The notes under the pieces were generated by a model that was not told where the DNA came from, did not search any database, and was given only the letters and a program-made list of their open reading frames with translations. From contig JBLWSY010000015.1 of the NCBI GenBank assembly GCA_048270425.1, positions 1 through 64,000 on the forward strand: a stretch of DNA of 64,000 nucleotides, in the 5' to 3' direction. The position numbers and the translations under genes are program-made. This document shows, one piece after another, positions 39,954 to 49,888 of this stretch (within the stretch, counting starts at the first letter, position 1; each line of letters begins with the position of its first letter). The stretch comes from Oceanospirillum sp048270425 (GTDB lineage: Bacteria > Pseudomonadota > Gammaproteobacteria > Pseudomonadales > Halomonadaceae).

Positions 39954-41225
39954 ATGACGGCTCAAACCCATTCTGCTGGCAGCAGTAGCCTCTTCACTCC
40001 GGTGCTGATTGCCGGTTCTGTGATTCTGCTGATCGGCTTTGCCATCCGCTCTTCTTTTGGTCTGTTCCAGATTCCGATTGCCGAAGAGTTCAATTGGCTG
40101 CGTGCTGATTTCTCCTTTGCCATCGCGATTCAGAACCTGTTCTGGGGGATCGGTCAGCCCTTGTTCAGCGCACTGGCTGAGAAATATGGCGATAAAAAAG
40201 CGATTATTCTGGGAGCGGTAACCTATGCCGCAGGTCTGGTGTTGTCTTCCTATGCGATTACGCCGGGGCAGCATCAGTTTCTGGAAATTCTGGTGGGCTT
40301 TGGTATTGCCGGTACGGGCTTTGGCGTCATTCTGGCGGTGATCGGACGTACCGTTTCGGATCAGCATCGTTCGCTGGCGTTGGGTATTGCCACTGCAGCA
40401 GGTTCGGCTGGTCAGATTGTGGGGCCGCCGCTGGCGCAGTTTCTGCTGGATGGTCTGCCTTGGCAGGCGGTGTTTAATGTCTTTGCCGGTCTGATTCTGT
40501 TGTCACTGCTGTCGCTGTTCTTTATGAAGCTGCCCCCAGCTCCTGTCGCTGACAAGCGTGATGAAGGTATGGGTAAGGTTGTATGGAATGCAGTACAGGA
40601 TCGCTCCTTTATCTTCCTGTTTCTGGGCTTTTTCTCCTGCGGCTATCAGTTGGCTTTTATCACGGCGCATTTTCCGGCCTTTATTACCGAAATGTGCAGT
40701 GCTGTGGCACCGGGCAGTATCGTGCAGTCTCTGGGCGTTACGACAACCTCTGCTTTGGGAGCGGCAGCGATTGCTCTGATCGGTATCGCTAATGTGGGTG
40801 GCACTATTTTCGCGGGCTGGCTGGGGAATCGATACTCCCGTAAGTACCTGCTGGCGGGAATCTACTTCATGCGCACTCTGGTGGCGGGGCTCTTTATTAT
40901 GAACCCTATTACCCCGGAAAGCGTGGTTGTGTTCTCGGTTCTGATGGGTGCTTTGTGGCTGGCGACGGTGCCGTTGACTGCGGGTCTGATCGGTCAGATT
41001 TACGGTCTGCGTTATATGGGCACGCTGTACGGTTTAGTCTTTTTCTCCCACCAGTTGGGTGGCTTCCTCGGCGTGTGGCTGGGTGGTGAGATGTACGATA
41101 TATATGGAAACTACACGCTGGTGTGGTGGATAGGTGTGGGTGTTGGTGCTTTCTCAGCGCTGATTCACCTGCCGGTGAACGAACGTCCGTGGTCGGATCG
41201 TAAACCGGATCTGGTACCGGCCTGA
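39954..41225 (+). CDS. MFS transporter, OFA/monocarboxylate-like
   Basis: 423 residues with 12 predicted helices. Motif A-like loop AEKYGDKKAIILGAV between helices 2 and 3, a second copy GWLGNRYSRKYLLAGIYFMR after helix 8, and the LWLATVPLTAGLIGQIYGLRYMGTLYGLVFFSHQLGGFLG segment typical of oxalate/monocarboxylate-type (OFA/MCT) members. Substrate not predictable; an organic acid is the usual family substrate. Divergent from the NCS1-kinase gene, so it could belong to that regulon. Confidence 0.88.
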   Translation: MTAQTHSAGSSSLFTPVLIAGSVILLIGFAIRSSFGLFQIPIAEEFNWLRADFSFAIAIQNLFWGIGQPLFSALAEKYGDKKAIILGAVTYAAGLVLSSYAITPGQHQFLEILVGFGIAGTGFGVILAVIGRTVSDQHRSLALGIATAAGSAGQIVGPPLAQFLLDGLPWQAVFNVFAGLILLSLLSLFFMKLPPAPVADKRDEGMGKVVWNAVQDRSFIFLFLGFFSCGYQLAFITAHFPAFITEMCSAVAPGSIVQSLGVTTTSALGAAAIALIGIANVGGTIFAGWLGNRYSRKYLLAGIYFMRTLVAGLFIMNPITPESVVVFSVLMGALWLATVPLTAGLIGQIYGLRYMGTLYGLVFFSHQLGGFLGVWLGGEMYDIYGNYTLVWWIGVGVGAFSALIHLPVNERPWSDRKPDLVPA

Positions 41226-41329
41226 TCTGAATTTCGCATAATTTTTAAGGGATAAAGTGCTAGTAACAAAGGTATAGCTTCTTTTGGTTAACCAATTATG
41301 AGAGGTTAGCTACCAGATAAACTCTGGAT

Positions 41330-44300
41330 TTGAGATATGGATATTCGAATATGGGAAATGCCAGTGCATTAGCACTTTATTATCGGAATACTTTAGCTGA
41401 CTCAGGAAGCAATAAAGGGCGCTTCAAACAGGCGGAGTTTTCACAAAACTATTCTGGCTGTACCGAAGAGATTGTTAAGAAAGGTCTCTTTCCAAAGGAT
41501 GCAGTTGAATCTCTCTTCTCGGGTACAAAGTCAAAAAGTCTGGTTGTCGAGTTAAGACCTTGGGTTGCTTTTAGAGCTAAGCGTCATGGACTTGCTATAG
41601 CAGATGGTCTGCCTGAAGTTATTAGTCTTGTTTGCTTTCACGCTAACCTCTTTCCTGATGGCCAATTAAGACCTATCGGTGATAACGGAAATGCAGTTGT
41701 CACTCGGGATCTTTTACATCCTTTGGCTCCTAACCTGCAGAGCATTGCGGTTGGCACCGTAGAAGATTTTGATCATTTTCTCGGTTCAACGCCTTTTGAG
41801 CCTGAAGATGCTTCTTCATCTGAAGCTTTATGGGAAGCCTATGTTTCTTATGTCAGGGCAATGGCGAAAGAGGTTGCAGGAGACTGGCATAGCCAGTTTG
41901 AAGAGTATGATGTGACCGGTCGCTGGTACTATCGGGTATTGGATAGTGAGCCACTAAAAAACAATCCTGCAGCGGCTGTTGTTGATCTGTACGATGCTCT
42001 TATTCTTCAAGGTAAGGATGGTGGATATCCGTCTTTATTCGAGCGTTTTGCCAGTGCAATTAATGAGCAGCCTGTAAAAAAACTGGTCGCTAATGTCGAA
42101 ACCCTATCGATGCGGCTGGGGCATTCCGGGGATGCTTTCCCTTTAGCAAAAGCACAGCGAGATGCCCTGAGTCAGATTGTTTCTGCCGAAGATGGGGATC
42201 TGCTTGCAGTTAATGGCCCGCCTGGTACAGGCAAAACAACGCTCCTTCTTGATGTCATTTCCTCTAAGTGGGTTAAGGCAGCTGTTGATGGCGGTATGCC
42301 CCCTGTGATCTTTGCTTGCTCCACCAATAATCAGGCGATTACCAATATTATTGATGCGTTTGCGAAAGACTTTGGTGATGGTGCCGACTCCAGTGATCCT
42401 TTTGTAAAAAGTCTTTGCGGGCGCTGGCTTCCTGACGTTTTTAGTTATGGCACCTATTGTCCAAGTGCGTCGCTGTCACGCTCTAAGCCAGAGCTTCATA
42501 GTCTTTACCATACCGAGAAATTTCATCAGGAAATTGAGTCTAAAAGCTATCTGATCAGGGCTAAGGAATACTATCTGTCATCTGCGAAAAGTTTCTTGGG
42601 GACTGAAGAGGCCTTAGACCTGAAGACAGTTACTTCCTTAATTCACGATGAGATTATTCAGCGTTTCGAATGGTTGAAAAATCTTGAAAACAGGTTGCAA
42701 GTGCTTGAACACGCTTATCAAGAGTTGGCGGGTATCGAAAGTACATTGTTGGCCGGTTCTGAAAGAGAATCAGTCGATGAGACTCTGCATCAAGAGTTGG
42801 AGCGATTGCTTGCCGAAACAGATAAAGAGCGAGAGCGCATTCAGGCGCTAAGAGCAACCTGGAAGACTTATCAGCCTAAGACGACATTTTTATCCCGTCT
42901 GGGGATTTCATCTCAAAGGCAAAAGGAAAGCGTCCGAAAACAGATTCGTGAAGACTTCGCTGAGATGGCTGAAGCGAATAAGGTTCTTTTCCCTAATACA
43001 GATTTAATGGGCTCCGAGCAACAAGACTCTGATTTCTATCTGCAGTTGATTGATAAGAGGCAGAATGAGTTTGCGCAGAAGGAAGAGGATATTCGAAATC
43101 AGCTCAAACAGTGTGAGCAATTTTTTGCGATACAGCGCCGAATTCAATCGCTCTTCCTCGATCTTGGCTCATTTTCAAATGTCTCGGAGGCTGACTATCG
43201 AGAATCATTTGAAAGCTTTATCGATAAGATCGATGCTGCAATTGAAACTCAGCATCGGTTTGTTTTATTCCGCTTAGCTACACACTACTGGGAAGGTCGA
43301 TGGCTCCAGGAAATGGAGTCGCTGGGTAGTGATTTGCAGTCTGAGAAGAAGAAAAAAGGTGCTAAGGCTGTTACTGCCCGATGGCGCAGACGCATGATGA
43401 TTACCCCTTGTGCGGTAGCGACTTTCTTTGCGTTGCCAAATCTTATGACCTGTACGGCTTTTAATGGCGGTGATTTCTCAAAAGACTATCTTTACCAGTT
43501 TCTGGATTTGCTTATTGCTGATGAAGGAGGGATGGTTGTTCCTGAAATTGCCGCCGCTTCCTTTGCTTTAGCAAAACAAGGACTTGTTATCGGTGATACC
43601 CAGCAAATTGAGCCCATTTGGTCAGTTGTTGGCGGTATCGATGTAGGCAATGCCTGTGAAAGTGGATTGGTAACAGCTTATGGAGCAGAAGAGCATTACG
43701 AGCGACTAAAAGAATCCGGGTTGCTGGCATCCAATGGAAGCCTGATGAGAGTGGCTCAGAGGGCTTCTCGAATGCAATACGACGCCGATCTTGCAGGTGG
43801 CCTGTGGCTCTACGAGCACCGGCGTTGTCATGATCCGATCATCGATTATTGCAATCGCTTATGTTACTCGGGAAAGCTCATTCCCAGAAAAGGTAATGGT
43901 GCAGGTATTGATCTGGGGGAAAAGGGGGTTATAGCTCCTGTCGCTTATGCGCATATCAATGGCTTCTGCGAGGTCTATCGAGGTTCCCGGGCTAATAAGA
44001 TTGAGGCCCAGGCGATAGTTAACTGGATTACCGATAATCAGCAGGCTATGTGTGATGTTTATGATCAATCTTTGGACAAGATTCTGGCGATTGTTACCCC
44101 ATTTGCGGGTCAGGTTAAGTATATAAGTCAGCTGCTGAGTAAGGCAGGGATCAGCACGTTTGGAGACGGTGGATTGACCGTAGGGACAACCCATGCACTC
44201 CAGGGTGCCGAAAGGCCGATTGTTATTTTCTCAGGTGTTTACAGCAGTAATGCGAATGGCGGCTTCATAGATGCCAGTCCGAGCATGATGAATGTGGCTG

Positions 44301-44923
44301 TATCCAGGGCCAAAGATGCATTCATCTATTTTGGTGATCTGGATGCAATGGCTATTGCAGGAATGGATACGCCCCGAAGCATCCTGCTGGATGATTTTCG
44401 ACAAAACCCCTCTGCAGAGCTTCTTGTGGAGCAATTAGCCCGTACGGATCTTCAGAAGAATGAGGACTCACCTGTCAGGATTCTCACGGATGCGGATGAG
44501 CATGATGAGTTTTTGTTTTCTGAAATCGAGAATGCTAAATCTGAAATTATCATTGTTTCACCTTGGTTAAGTGAGCCTGTCATTTATGAGAGTGGTATTG
44601 TCGAGGCGTTGGCTAAGGCTAAACAGAGAGGAGTTAGTGTACGGGTTTATACCGATGATGAACTCAATATTCGCAGGCTCAAACCTGAAAAATACTCTGC
44701 TTTGTTAAGGCAATTGGAAGAAATTGAAGTCAGTGTGTTTGAGTTAGCCAAGATTCACTCTAAGTTTGTCATTTTTGATAAGTCGAAAATTGGGGTTGGC
44801 TCTTTCAATTGGTTGAGTGCCGCCCGGCAGGGGCTTTATCGGAGGAATGAGCACACTATGGTGTACTCGGGACCGAGTGTCAGGGATGAGGCTGAAAAAT
44901 TGACGAAAGTTCTTTTGGGCTAG
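41330..44923 (+). CDS. Superfamily 1 helicase-PLD nuclease protein (Mokosh type II-like)
   Basis: 1197 residues from a TTG (an ATG at 41351 is an equally good start). The 290-residue N-terminal region is unrecognised. Walker A GPPGTGKTT at 296-304; a roughly 350-residue insert rich in coiled coil; Walker B variant ADEGGMV (Asp731); GDTQQIEP; THALQGAERPIV; and VAVSRAKDAF (about 988), the motif VI arginine. This is the COG1112 (Dna2/NAM7-like) type. The C-terminal 150 residues are a PLD domain with one HKD motif (IHSKFVIFD ... GSFNW, His1143, Lys1145, Asp1150, Asn1160). Helicase plus PLD in one chain is the layout of MkoC in type II Mokosh defence. It is visibly A+T-richer than its neighbours and stands alone, consistent with transfer. 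Confidence 0.85.
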   Translation: MRYGYSNMGNASALALYYRNTLADSGSNKGRFKQAEFSQNYSGCTEEIVKKGLFPKDAVESLFSGTKSKSLVVELRPWVAFRAKRHGLAIADGLPEVISLVCFHANLFPDGQLRPIGDNGNAVVTRDLLHPLAPNLQSIAVGTVEDFDHFLGSTPFEPEDASSSEALWEAYVSYVRAMAKEVAGDWHSQFEEYDVTGRWYYRVLDSEPLKNNPAAAVVDLYDALILQGKDGGYPSLFERFASAINEQPVKKLVANVETLSMRLGHSGDAFPLAKAQRDALSQIVSAEDGDLLAVNGPPGTGKTTLLLDVISSKWVKAAVDGGMPPVIFACSTNNQAITNIIDAFAKDFGDGADSSDPFVKSLCGRWLPDVFSYGTYCPSASLSRSKPELHSLYHTEKFHQEIESKSYLIRAKEYYLSSAKSFLGTEEALDLKTVTSLIHDEIIQRFEWLKNLENRLQVLEHAYQELAGIESTLLAGSERESVDETLHQELERLLAETDKERERIQALRATWKTYQPKTTFLSRLGISSQRQKESVRKQIREDFAEMAEANKVLFPNTDLMGSEQQDSDFYLQLIDKRQNEFAQKEEDIRNQLKQCEQFFAIQRRIQSLFLDLGSFSNVSEADYRESFESFIDKIDAAIETQHRFVLFRLATHYWEGRWLQEMESLGSDLQSEKKKKGAKAVTARWRRRMMITPCAVATFFALPNLMTCTAFNGGDFSKDYLYQFLDLLIADEGGMVVPEIAAASFALAKQGLVIGDTQQIEPIWSVVGGIDVGNACESGLVTAYGAEEHYERLKESGLLASNGSLMRVAQRASRMQYDADLAGGLWLYEHRRCHDPIIDYCNRLCYSGKLIPRKGNGAGIDLGEKGVIAPVAYAHINGFCEVYRGSRANKIEAQAIVNWITDNQQAMCDVYDQSLDKILAIVTPFAGQVKYISQLLSKAGISTFGDGGLTVGTTHALQGAERPIVIFSGVYSSNANGGFIDASPSMMNVAVSRAKDAFIYFGDLDAMAIAGMDTPRSILLDDFRQNPSAELLVEQLARTDLQKNEDSPVRILTDADEHDEFLFSEIENAKSEIIIVSPWLSEPVIYESGIVEALAKAKQRGVSVRVYTDDELNIRRLKPEKYSALLRQLEEIEVSVFELAKIHSKFVIFDKSKIGVGSFNWLSAARQGLYRRNEHTMVYSGPSVRDEAEKLTKVLLG

Positions 44924-44940
44924 TCGACGGGACGCCGGCA

Positions 44941-46065
44941 TTAGCTTTGCCGGTGCCTTTCCAGCGCCCAAGCCACATGCTCTCGGACCATTTCAGAGTC
45001 ATCCTGCTCTCGGTTTTTCAGGGCGGTAAGAATCTCTGGTGTTGACGGGGCGTTGCCCAGCGCGACGGCGATATTTCTCAGCCAGCGTTCGTAACCGGCG
45101 CGTCGGATCGGGGTGCCTTCGGTTTTACTGAGAAAGGTGTTTTCATCCCAGCTGAACAGTTCTACAAGATCGGCGCTGTCGAGGCTGTGTCTCGGGCTGA
45201 AGTCGGCTTCCTGAGTGGGTTTTGTGAAGCGGTTCCAGGGGCAGACCAGCTGGCAGTCGTCGCAACCAAAGATGCGGTTGCCGATGCCGGGGCGGAGTTC
45301 TTCCGGAATCGAGCCTTTCAGTTCGATGGTCAGGTAGGAGATGCAGCGGCGGCCATCAACAATTTTGTTATCCACAATGGCATCGGTCGGGCAGGCAACC
45401 TGACAGGCGTTGCAGGAGCCGCAGTGATCTTTGGGATAAGCCGGGTCTTTTGGCAGATCCAGTTCCACCATGACCTCTCCCAGAAAAAAGAAAGAACCTG
45501 CTTTGGGGTGAATCACCATGGCATTTTTGCCGATCCAGCCGAGGCCTGATCTGAGTGCTAATGCCCGTTCAAGAACCGGTGCGCTATCGACAAAAGCCCG
45601 ATAGCCGTAGGCACCAATCTCGTCTTCAATTTTCTTTGCCAGTTGGGTCAGGCGTTTTCGGATCAGTTTGTGATAGTCACGCCCCAGCGCATAACGTGAG
45701 ATGTAGGCTTTTTCTCCCCGGCTCAACAGGCGGGTGGTTTCCACATCCGCGGGCAGATAATCCATTCGGGCGGTGATCACGGTTCGCGTGCCTTCAACCA
45801 ACTCTTTCGGACGGCTGCGTTTGTTGCCGTGACTTGCCATGTAATCCATCTCGCCGTGATAACCGGCTTCAAGCCAGTCTTTAAGATAGGATTCGTGCTC
45901 GCCAAGATCCGGATCGGCAAACCCTATCTGCTGAAAACCCAGTTCACGTCCCCACTGACGAATCTGATCCCTTAACTGCTGGCGCTGAGTGTCAGATAGT
46001 GGCACTGGCGCTTGAGATGAATCGCTTGTTTGATAAGGACTGAGAGAGGAGCTTTGGTCAGACAT
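44941..46065 (-). CDS. queG: Epoxyqueuosine reductase QueG
   Basis: 374-residue cobalamin- and 4Fe-4S-dependent enzyme catalysing the last step of queuosine formation in tRNA. Two ferredoxin-type cluster motifs are present, CGSCNACQVACPTDAI and CDDCQLVCPWN. A C-terminal HEAT-like region follows. Its end lies 17 bases from the convergent helicase-PLD gene. Confidence 0.97.
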   Translation of the reverse strand: MSDQSSSLSPYQTSDSSQAPVPLSDTQRQQLRDQIRQWGRELGFQQIGFADPDLGEHESYLKDWLEAGYHGEMDYMASHGNKRSRPKELVEGTRTVITARMDYLPADVETTRLLSRGEKAYISRYALGRDYHKLIRKRLTQLAKKIEDEIGAYGYRAFVDSAPVLERALALRSGLGWIGKNAMVIHPKAGSFFFLGEVMVELDLPKDPAYPKDHCGSCNACQVACPTDAIVDNKIVDGRRCISYLTIELKGSIPEELRPGIGNRIFGCDDCQLVCPWNRFTKPTQEADFSPRHSLDSADLVELFSWDENTFLSKTEGTPIRRAGYERWLRNIAVALGNAPSTPEILTALKNREQDDSEMVREHVAWALERHRQS

Positions 46066-46154
46066 GAGGATACGCTGCAGAGGGATAAAGGTGATGGTGA
46101 TCTCAATCCGGCAATGCCTGTGAAAAAATATCCACAGGGAGTCGGGAAACGGCT

Positions 46155-46182
46155 TTGGCGGCCATTGCGCTCGGGCTATAAT
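46155..46182 (+). promoter_or_regulatory. Sigma-70 promoter of the nnr-tsaE-amiC block
   Basis: TTGGCG (46155-46160), 16-base spacer, TATAAT (46177-46182). It points toward the nnr gene, whose ATG is about 98 bases downstream. Confidence 0.7.
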
Positions 46183-46279
46183 TTAACCATTATCTGCTGC
46201 CGCCTTTTCAGGCGCACAGCTTAACTTATTCCCCCGGCAAAACAAGCCGGTCACCTGCTGCCACAGGAATGCTACTGTA

Positions 46280-47800
46280 ATGATTGTCTGGCCATCCCAT
46301 GAACGTCTTTATCGTGCCGAACAGGTCCGTGAACTCGACCGCTTAACGATTGCTGCAGGAACCACAGGCTTTGACCTGATGCAGCAGGCGGGGCGAACGG
46401 CATTCCGTCACCTGACCCGCCAGTGGCCTGAGTGCCGTTCTGTTACCGTGGTGTGTGGTGGCGGTAATAATGGTGGGGATGGCTATGTGATTGCGGCACT
46501 GGCTCAGCGCAATATGCGGGTGCAGGTACTGGCAGTATCAGACCCTGATAAGTTGACCGGTGAAGCGGCAGAGGCCTATCAGTGGGCTTTGCAGCACGGG
46601 GTAAAAGTCGAACCTTGGTCGTCCGATTCCGTGATTACCGGCCAGATCGTGGTGGATGCGCTGTTGGGTATCGGCCTGACAGGTCAGGTGAAAGCGCCTT
46701 TCGATGCGGTGATTGAGCAGATCAATCGATCCGGCAAACCCGTACTCTCGATTGATGTTCCCTCCGGTCTCTGTGCGGATCGTGGTATTCCGCTGGGTTG
46801 TGCGGTGCAGGCGGATCTGACGGTGACCTTTATCGGTAAGAAAATTGGTCTCTGGACCGGGCAGGGACCCGCTTTAGCCGGTGTTCGTCGCTTTGAGCCT
46901 TTGCTGGTGCCGGAGTCGGTTCGTGCTCAGGTCAGCGAAACGGCAGAGATGATCTCCCGTGAAGATATCGCCCGTCTGATCAAGCCGCGCCGTCGCACCG
47001 CTCATAAAGGAGATTGTGGCCGTATTCTGGTGGTTGGTGGAGACCTTGGCTTTGCTGGTGCTGTCATCCTGGCAGCTCAGACCGCTGCCCGTTCCGGTGC
47101 CGGGTTGGTTAAGGTAATGACCCGTCCTGAGCATGTTGCAGCTCTGGTCAGTCGTCAGCCAGAGCTGATGGTCAGCGGTCTGACCTCTATGCATCAGCTG
47201 GATGCGTGGCTTGAGTGGTGTGATGTTGTCGTTCTTGGCCCAGGCCTTGGTCAGGAAGGTTGGGGGCAGCAGCTCTGGCAAAAGGTGATGCTGGCGGAAT
47301 GCGCCAAGGTCATCGATGCGGATGCACTGAATCTGATGGCGACCAAGCCTGCCTTTATGCAGCACCTTTCTGAAGCCGCTTCAAACTGGGTTTTGACACC
47401 TCATCCCGGCGAAGCAGCCCGGTTGTTGGGGTGCAGCGTTGACGAGGTGGAGCAGGATCGCCCGGCAGCCGTACGAGCCATTCAACAGAAGTTTGGTGGT
47501 ACGGTGTTGCTGAAAGGTGCCGGTACGCTGATCTTTAATGGTGAGTTGTTGTCTGTAAATAACAGCGGTAATCCTGGTATGGCCAGTGGTGGCATGGGGG
47601 ATGTGCTGGCGGGGTTGATTGGCGCGCTCAGAGCTCAGGGCCTATCTGGCTATGATGCCGCCTGCGTGGGAACGCAGGTTCACGGTTTGGCCGCTGATCA
47701 ACTGGCGAAAAAATTTGGCGAACGGGGCCTTTTGGCTGCCGATCTGATTCGCCCGATACGTGTGTTACTGAATCCGGAGTGTGCAAAAAATGACATCTGA
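46280..47800 (+). CDS. nnr: Bifunctional NAD(P)H-hydrate epimerase / ADP-dependent dehydratase
   Basis: 506 residues. The N-terminal YjeF_N half (about 1-215; VVCGGGNNGGDGYVIAALA) epimerises damaged NAD(P)HX; the C-terminal kinase-fold half (about 230-500; GVVILAAQ... region, HPGEAARLL, GNPGMASGGMGDVLAGLIGAL) dehydrates the S form with ADP or ATP. Overlaps tsaE by 11 bases, the usual gene order in gammaproteobacteria. Confidence 0.96.
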   Translation: MIVWPSHERLYRAEQVRELDRLTIAAGTTGFDLMQQAGRTAFRHLTRQWPECRSVTVVCGGGNNGGDGYVIAALAQRNMRVQVLAVSDPDKLTGEAAEAYQWALQHGVKVEPWSSDSVITGQIVVDALLGIGLTGQVKAPFDAVIEQINRSGKPVLSIDVPSGLCADRGIPLGCAVQADLTVTFIGKKIGLWTGQGPALAGVRRFEPLLVPESVRAQVSETAEMISREDIARLIKPRRRTAHKGDCGRILVVGGDLGFAGAVILAAQTAARSGAGLVKVMTRPEHVAALVSRQPELMVSGLTSMHQLDAWLEWCDVVVLGPGLGQEGWGQQLWQKVMLAECAKVIDADALNLMATKPAFMQHLSEAASNWVLTPHPGEAARLLGCSVDEVEQDRPAAVRAIQQKFGGTVLLKGAGTLIFNGELLSVNNSGNPGMASGGMGDVLAGLIGALRAQGLSGYDAACVGTQVHGLAADQLAKKFGERGLLAADLIRPIRVLLNPECAKNDI

Positions 47801-48290
47801 CGTTTTCCCGTCTTCGGAACAGGCTGGGTCTGTTCAAATTCAACTGACAGATGAAGACGCCCAGGTTGCTTTTGGTGAGAAGCTGGGGAAAGCCTGCAAT
47901 GGCGAGGGCGTGCTTTTTCTTCAGGGAACGCTGGGTATGGGAAAAACAACCATGACCCGGGGTATTCTGACGGCATACGGCCATCAGGGCGCTGTAAAAA
48001 GTCCAACCTATACACTGGTGGAGCCTTACGAAACCGAAACCGCTCGGGTGTATCATTTTGATCTGTATCGTCTGGCGGATGCGGAAGAGCTCGAATATAT
48101 GGGTATTCGGGATTATTTTGATGAGAAAGCGCTCTGCGTTATAGAGTGGCCCGACAAGGGGGGCGGCGTGCTACCCACGCCGGACATTGAGCTGACATTA
48201 ACCAAGGAAGGGGATGGAAGAGCCGCGTCACTCGTGGCTTTTACGGCAAAAGGGGCTGAAATTTTGGCTCAGCTCCGTACAATGCTGTAA
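47790..48290 (+). CDS. tsaE: tRNA threonylcarbamoyladenosine biosynthesis ATPase TsaE
   Basis: 166-residue P-loop ATPase required with TsaB, TsaC and TsaD for t6A37 in tRNA. Walker A GTLGMGKTTMTRG; SPTYTLVEPY, FDLYRL and IEWPDKG motifs present. The ATG at 47790 was preferred over a GTG three codons upstream. Confidence 0.97.
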   Translation: MTSDVFPSSEQAGSVQIQLTDEDAQVAFGEKLGKACNGEGVLFLQGTLGMGKTTMTRGILTAYGHQGAVKSPTYTLVEPYETETARVYHFDLYRLADAEELEYMGIRDYFDEKALCVIEWPDKGGGVLPTPDIELTLTKEGDGRAASLVAFTAKGAEILAQLRTML

Positions 48291-48334
48291 TCTTCCGTCA
48301 TTACGGAAACCGAAACTTATACCGCTTTTGACAG

Positions 48335-49726
48335 ATGCTTATGACTGCCTGGAAATCACACTCAGAAGAGACGCTCGGTCTTAATCGCCGGATGACTCGC
48401 TATGCCGCACAGTTTTGCCTTTTGCTGTTGAGCTGTTTTTTGGCGACGACGCAGGTTTGGGCGGCCAAAATTGAAAATGTCCGTATCTGGCCTGCCCCGG
48501 ATCATACCCGTATTGTTTTTGATCTGGATAAACCCGCCGGGCATAAGGTTTTCAGTCTTGCCGGCCCCGATCGTCTGGTGATTGATCTGGACAATGTGTC
48601 TACCAAAGCAGATATCGAATCTCTCTCTTTAAAAGATACCCCGATCGGCAAAATTCGGACGGCAGTCAAAAATGGTTCCGATATGCGTGTGGTGCTGGAT
48701 CTGAATAGCAAGGTTCAGCCGAGAAGCTTTTTGCTAAAGCCAAACAAACAGTACGGTGACCGTTTGGTTATTGATCTGGTTTACAAAGAGAAAACCAGCA
48801 AACCAAAAGTTGTTACACAGCCTGCGGCCAATCCGGCCGGTGCCCGGGATATTATCATCGCGATCGATGCCGGTCATGGTGGTGAAGACCCTGGTGCTAT
48901 AGGCCCGGGGCGGGTCAGAGAAAAAACGGTTGTGCTTGCCATCGCCAAGAAGGTGCAGTCTTTGCTGCAGAAAGAACGCGGTTTTGCTCCGGCCATGATA
49001 CGTACTGGTGACTATTATGTAGGCTTACGAGCCCGTACTGAGCGTGCCCGTAAATACCGTTCCGACCTTTTGGTCTCGATTCATGCGGATGCATTTAAAG
49101 ACCACCGCCCGAGAGGCTCTTCTGTATTTGCACTGTCTCAGCGTGGTGCGACCTCTGAAACAGCCCGCTGGCTGGCAGATTCTGAAAACAGTGCCGACCT
49201 TATTGGTGGTGTTGAAGGTTCTCTGAAACTGGATGATAAAGACAGAGTTTTGGCCGAGGTGCTACTGGATCTGACCATGACGGCGACACTATCTGACAGT
49301 CTGAAGGTGGGGCAGAGTGTTTTGCGCTCCATGGGAACGGTCAACAAACTGCATAAAAGAGATGTGGAGCAGGCGGCGTTTCTCGTACTGAAGTCGCCGG
49401 ACATTCCTTCAATTCTGATCGAAACCGGCTTTATTTCGAACCCGCGGGAAGCGAAGAACCTGCAAAGCTCAAGCTACCAGTGGAAGATGGCCCGCTCCAT
49501 TGTGAAAGGTATCAAAGAGCATTTCAGTAAAAATCCGCCGCCGGGTACTTTGCTGGCCTATCAGAAAAGTCAACGCGATGCCCGTCATTATGTGGTGGCC
49601 CGCGGCGATACGTTGTCGGCCATTGCCAACCGAAATAAGGTATCTGTGGGTAGCCTGAGAAAAGCGAACAAGCTGCGTTCTGATACTCTTTATGTTGGTC
49701 AGCGGTTACAGATTCCCCGTTCCTGA
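48335..49726 (+). CDS. N-acetylmuramoyl-L-alanine amidase (AmiB/AmiC type)
   Basis: 463 residues: signal peptide (CLLLLSCFLATTQVWAA), AMIN septal-targeting domain (about 45-140), zinc-dependent amidase_3 domain (about 172-390; IDAGHGGEDPGAIG with zinc His and Glu, LVSIHADAF, ILIETGFISN) and a C-terminal LysM domain (YVVARGDTLSAIANRNKVS). It cleaves septal peptidoglycan for cell separation and is probably EnvC/NlpD-activated. Follows tsaE by 44 bases, as in E. coli amiB and Pseudomonas. Confidence 0.96.
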   Translation: MLMTAWKSHSEETLGLNRRMTRYAAQFCLLLLSCFLATTQVWAAKIENVRIWPAPDHTRIVFDLDKPAGHKVFSLAGPDRLVIDLDNVSTKADIESLSLKDTPIGKIRTAVKNGSDMRVVLDLNSKVQPRSFLLKPNKQYGDRLVIDLVYKEKTSKPKVVTQPAANPAGARDIIIAIDAGHGGEDPGAIGPGRVREKTVVLAIAKKVQSLLQKERGFAPAMIRTGDYYVGLRARTERARKYRSDLLVSIHADAFKDHRPRGSSVFALSQRGATSETARWLADSENSADLIGGVEGSLKLDDKDRVLAEVLLDLTMTATLSDSLKVGQSVLRSMGTVNKLHKRDVEQAAFLVLKSPDIPSILIETGFISNPREAKNLQSSSYQWKMARSIVKGIKEHFSKNPPPGTLLAYQKSQRDARHYVVARGDTLSAIANRNKVSVGSLRKANKLRSDTLYVGQRLQIPRS

Positions 49727-49779
49727 ATGGCTGCATTAGTCCGTCCGCCCTGTGTTACTTATGGGTAGGAAATAATCAG

Positions 49780-49814
49780 GCCTGAGCCAATTAAGGTTCG
49801 GGCTGTTTTTTTTA
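49780..49814 (+). terminator. Terminator after the amidase gene
   Basis: GCCTGAGCC (49780-49788) pairs, with two G-T wobbles, with GGTTCGGGC (49795-49803), followed by TGTTTTTTTTT. Confidence 0.85.
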
Positions 49815-49888
49815 TGCTGAATCTGCTCTTTTGACTGAGTAACTACGCGTTAACCCGAACTGATCCGAGAGACACGACCAGAGTCCCT

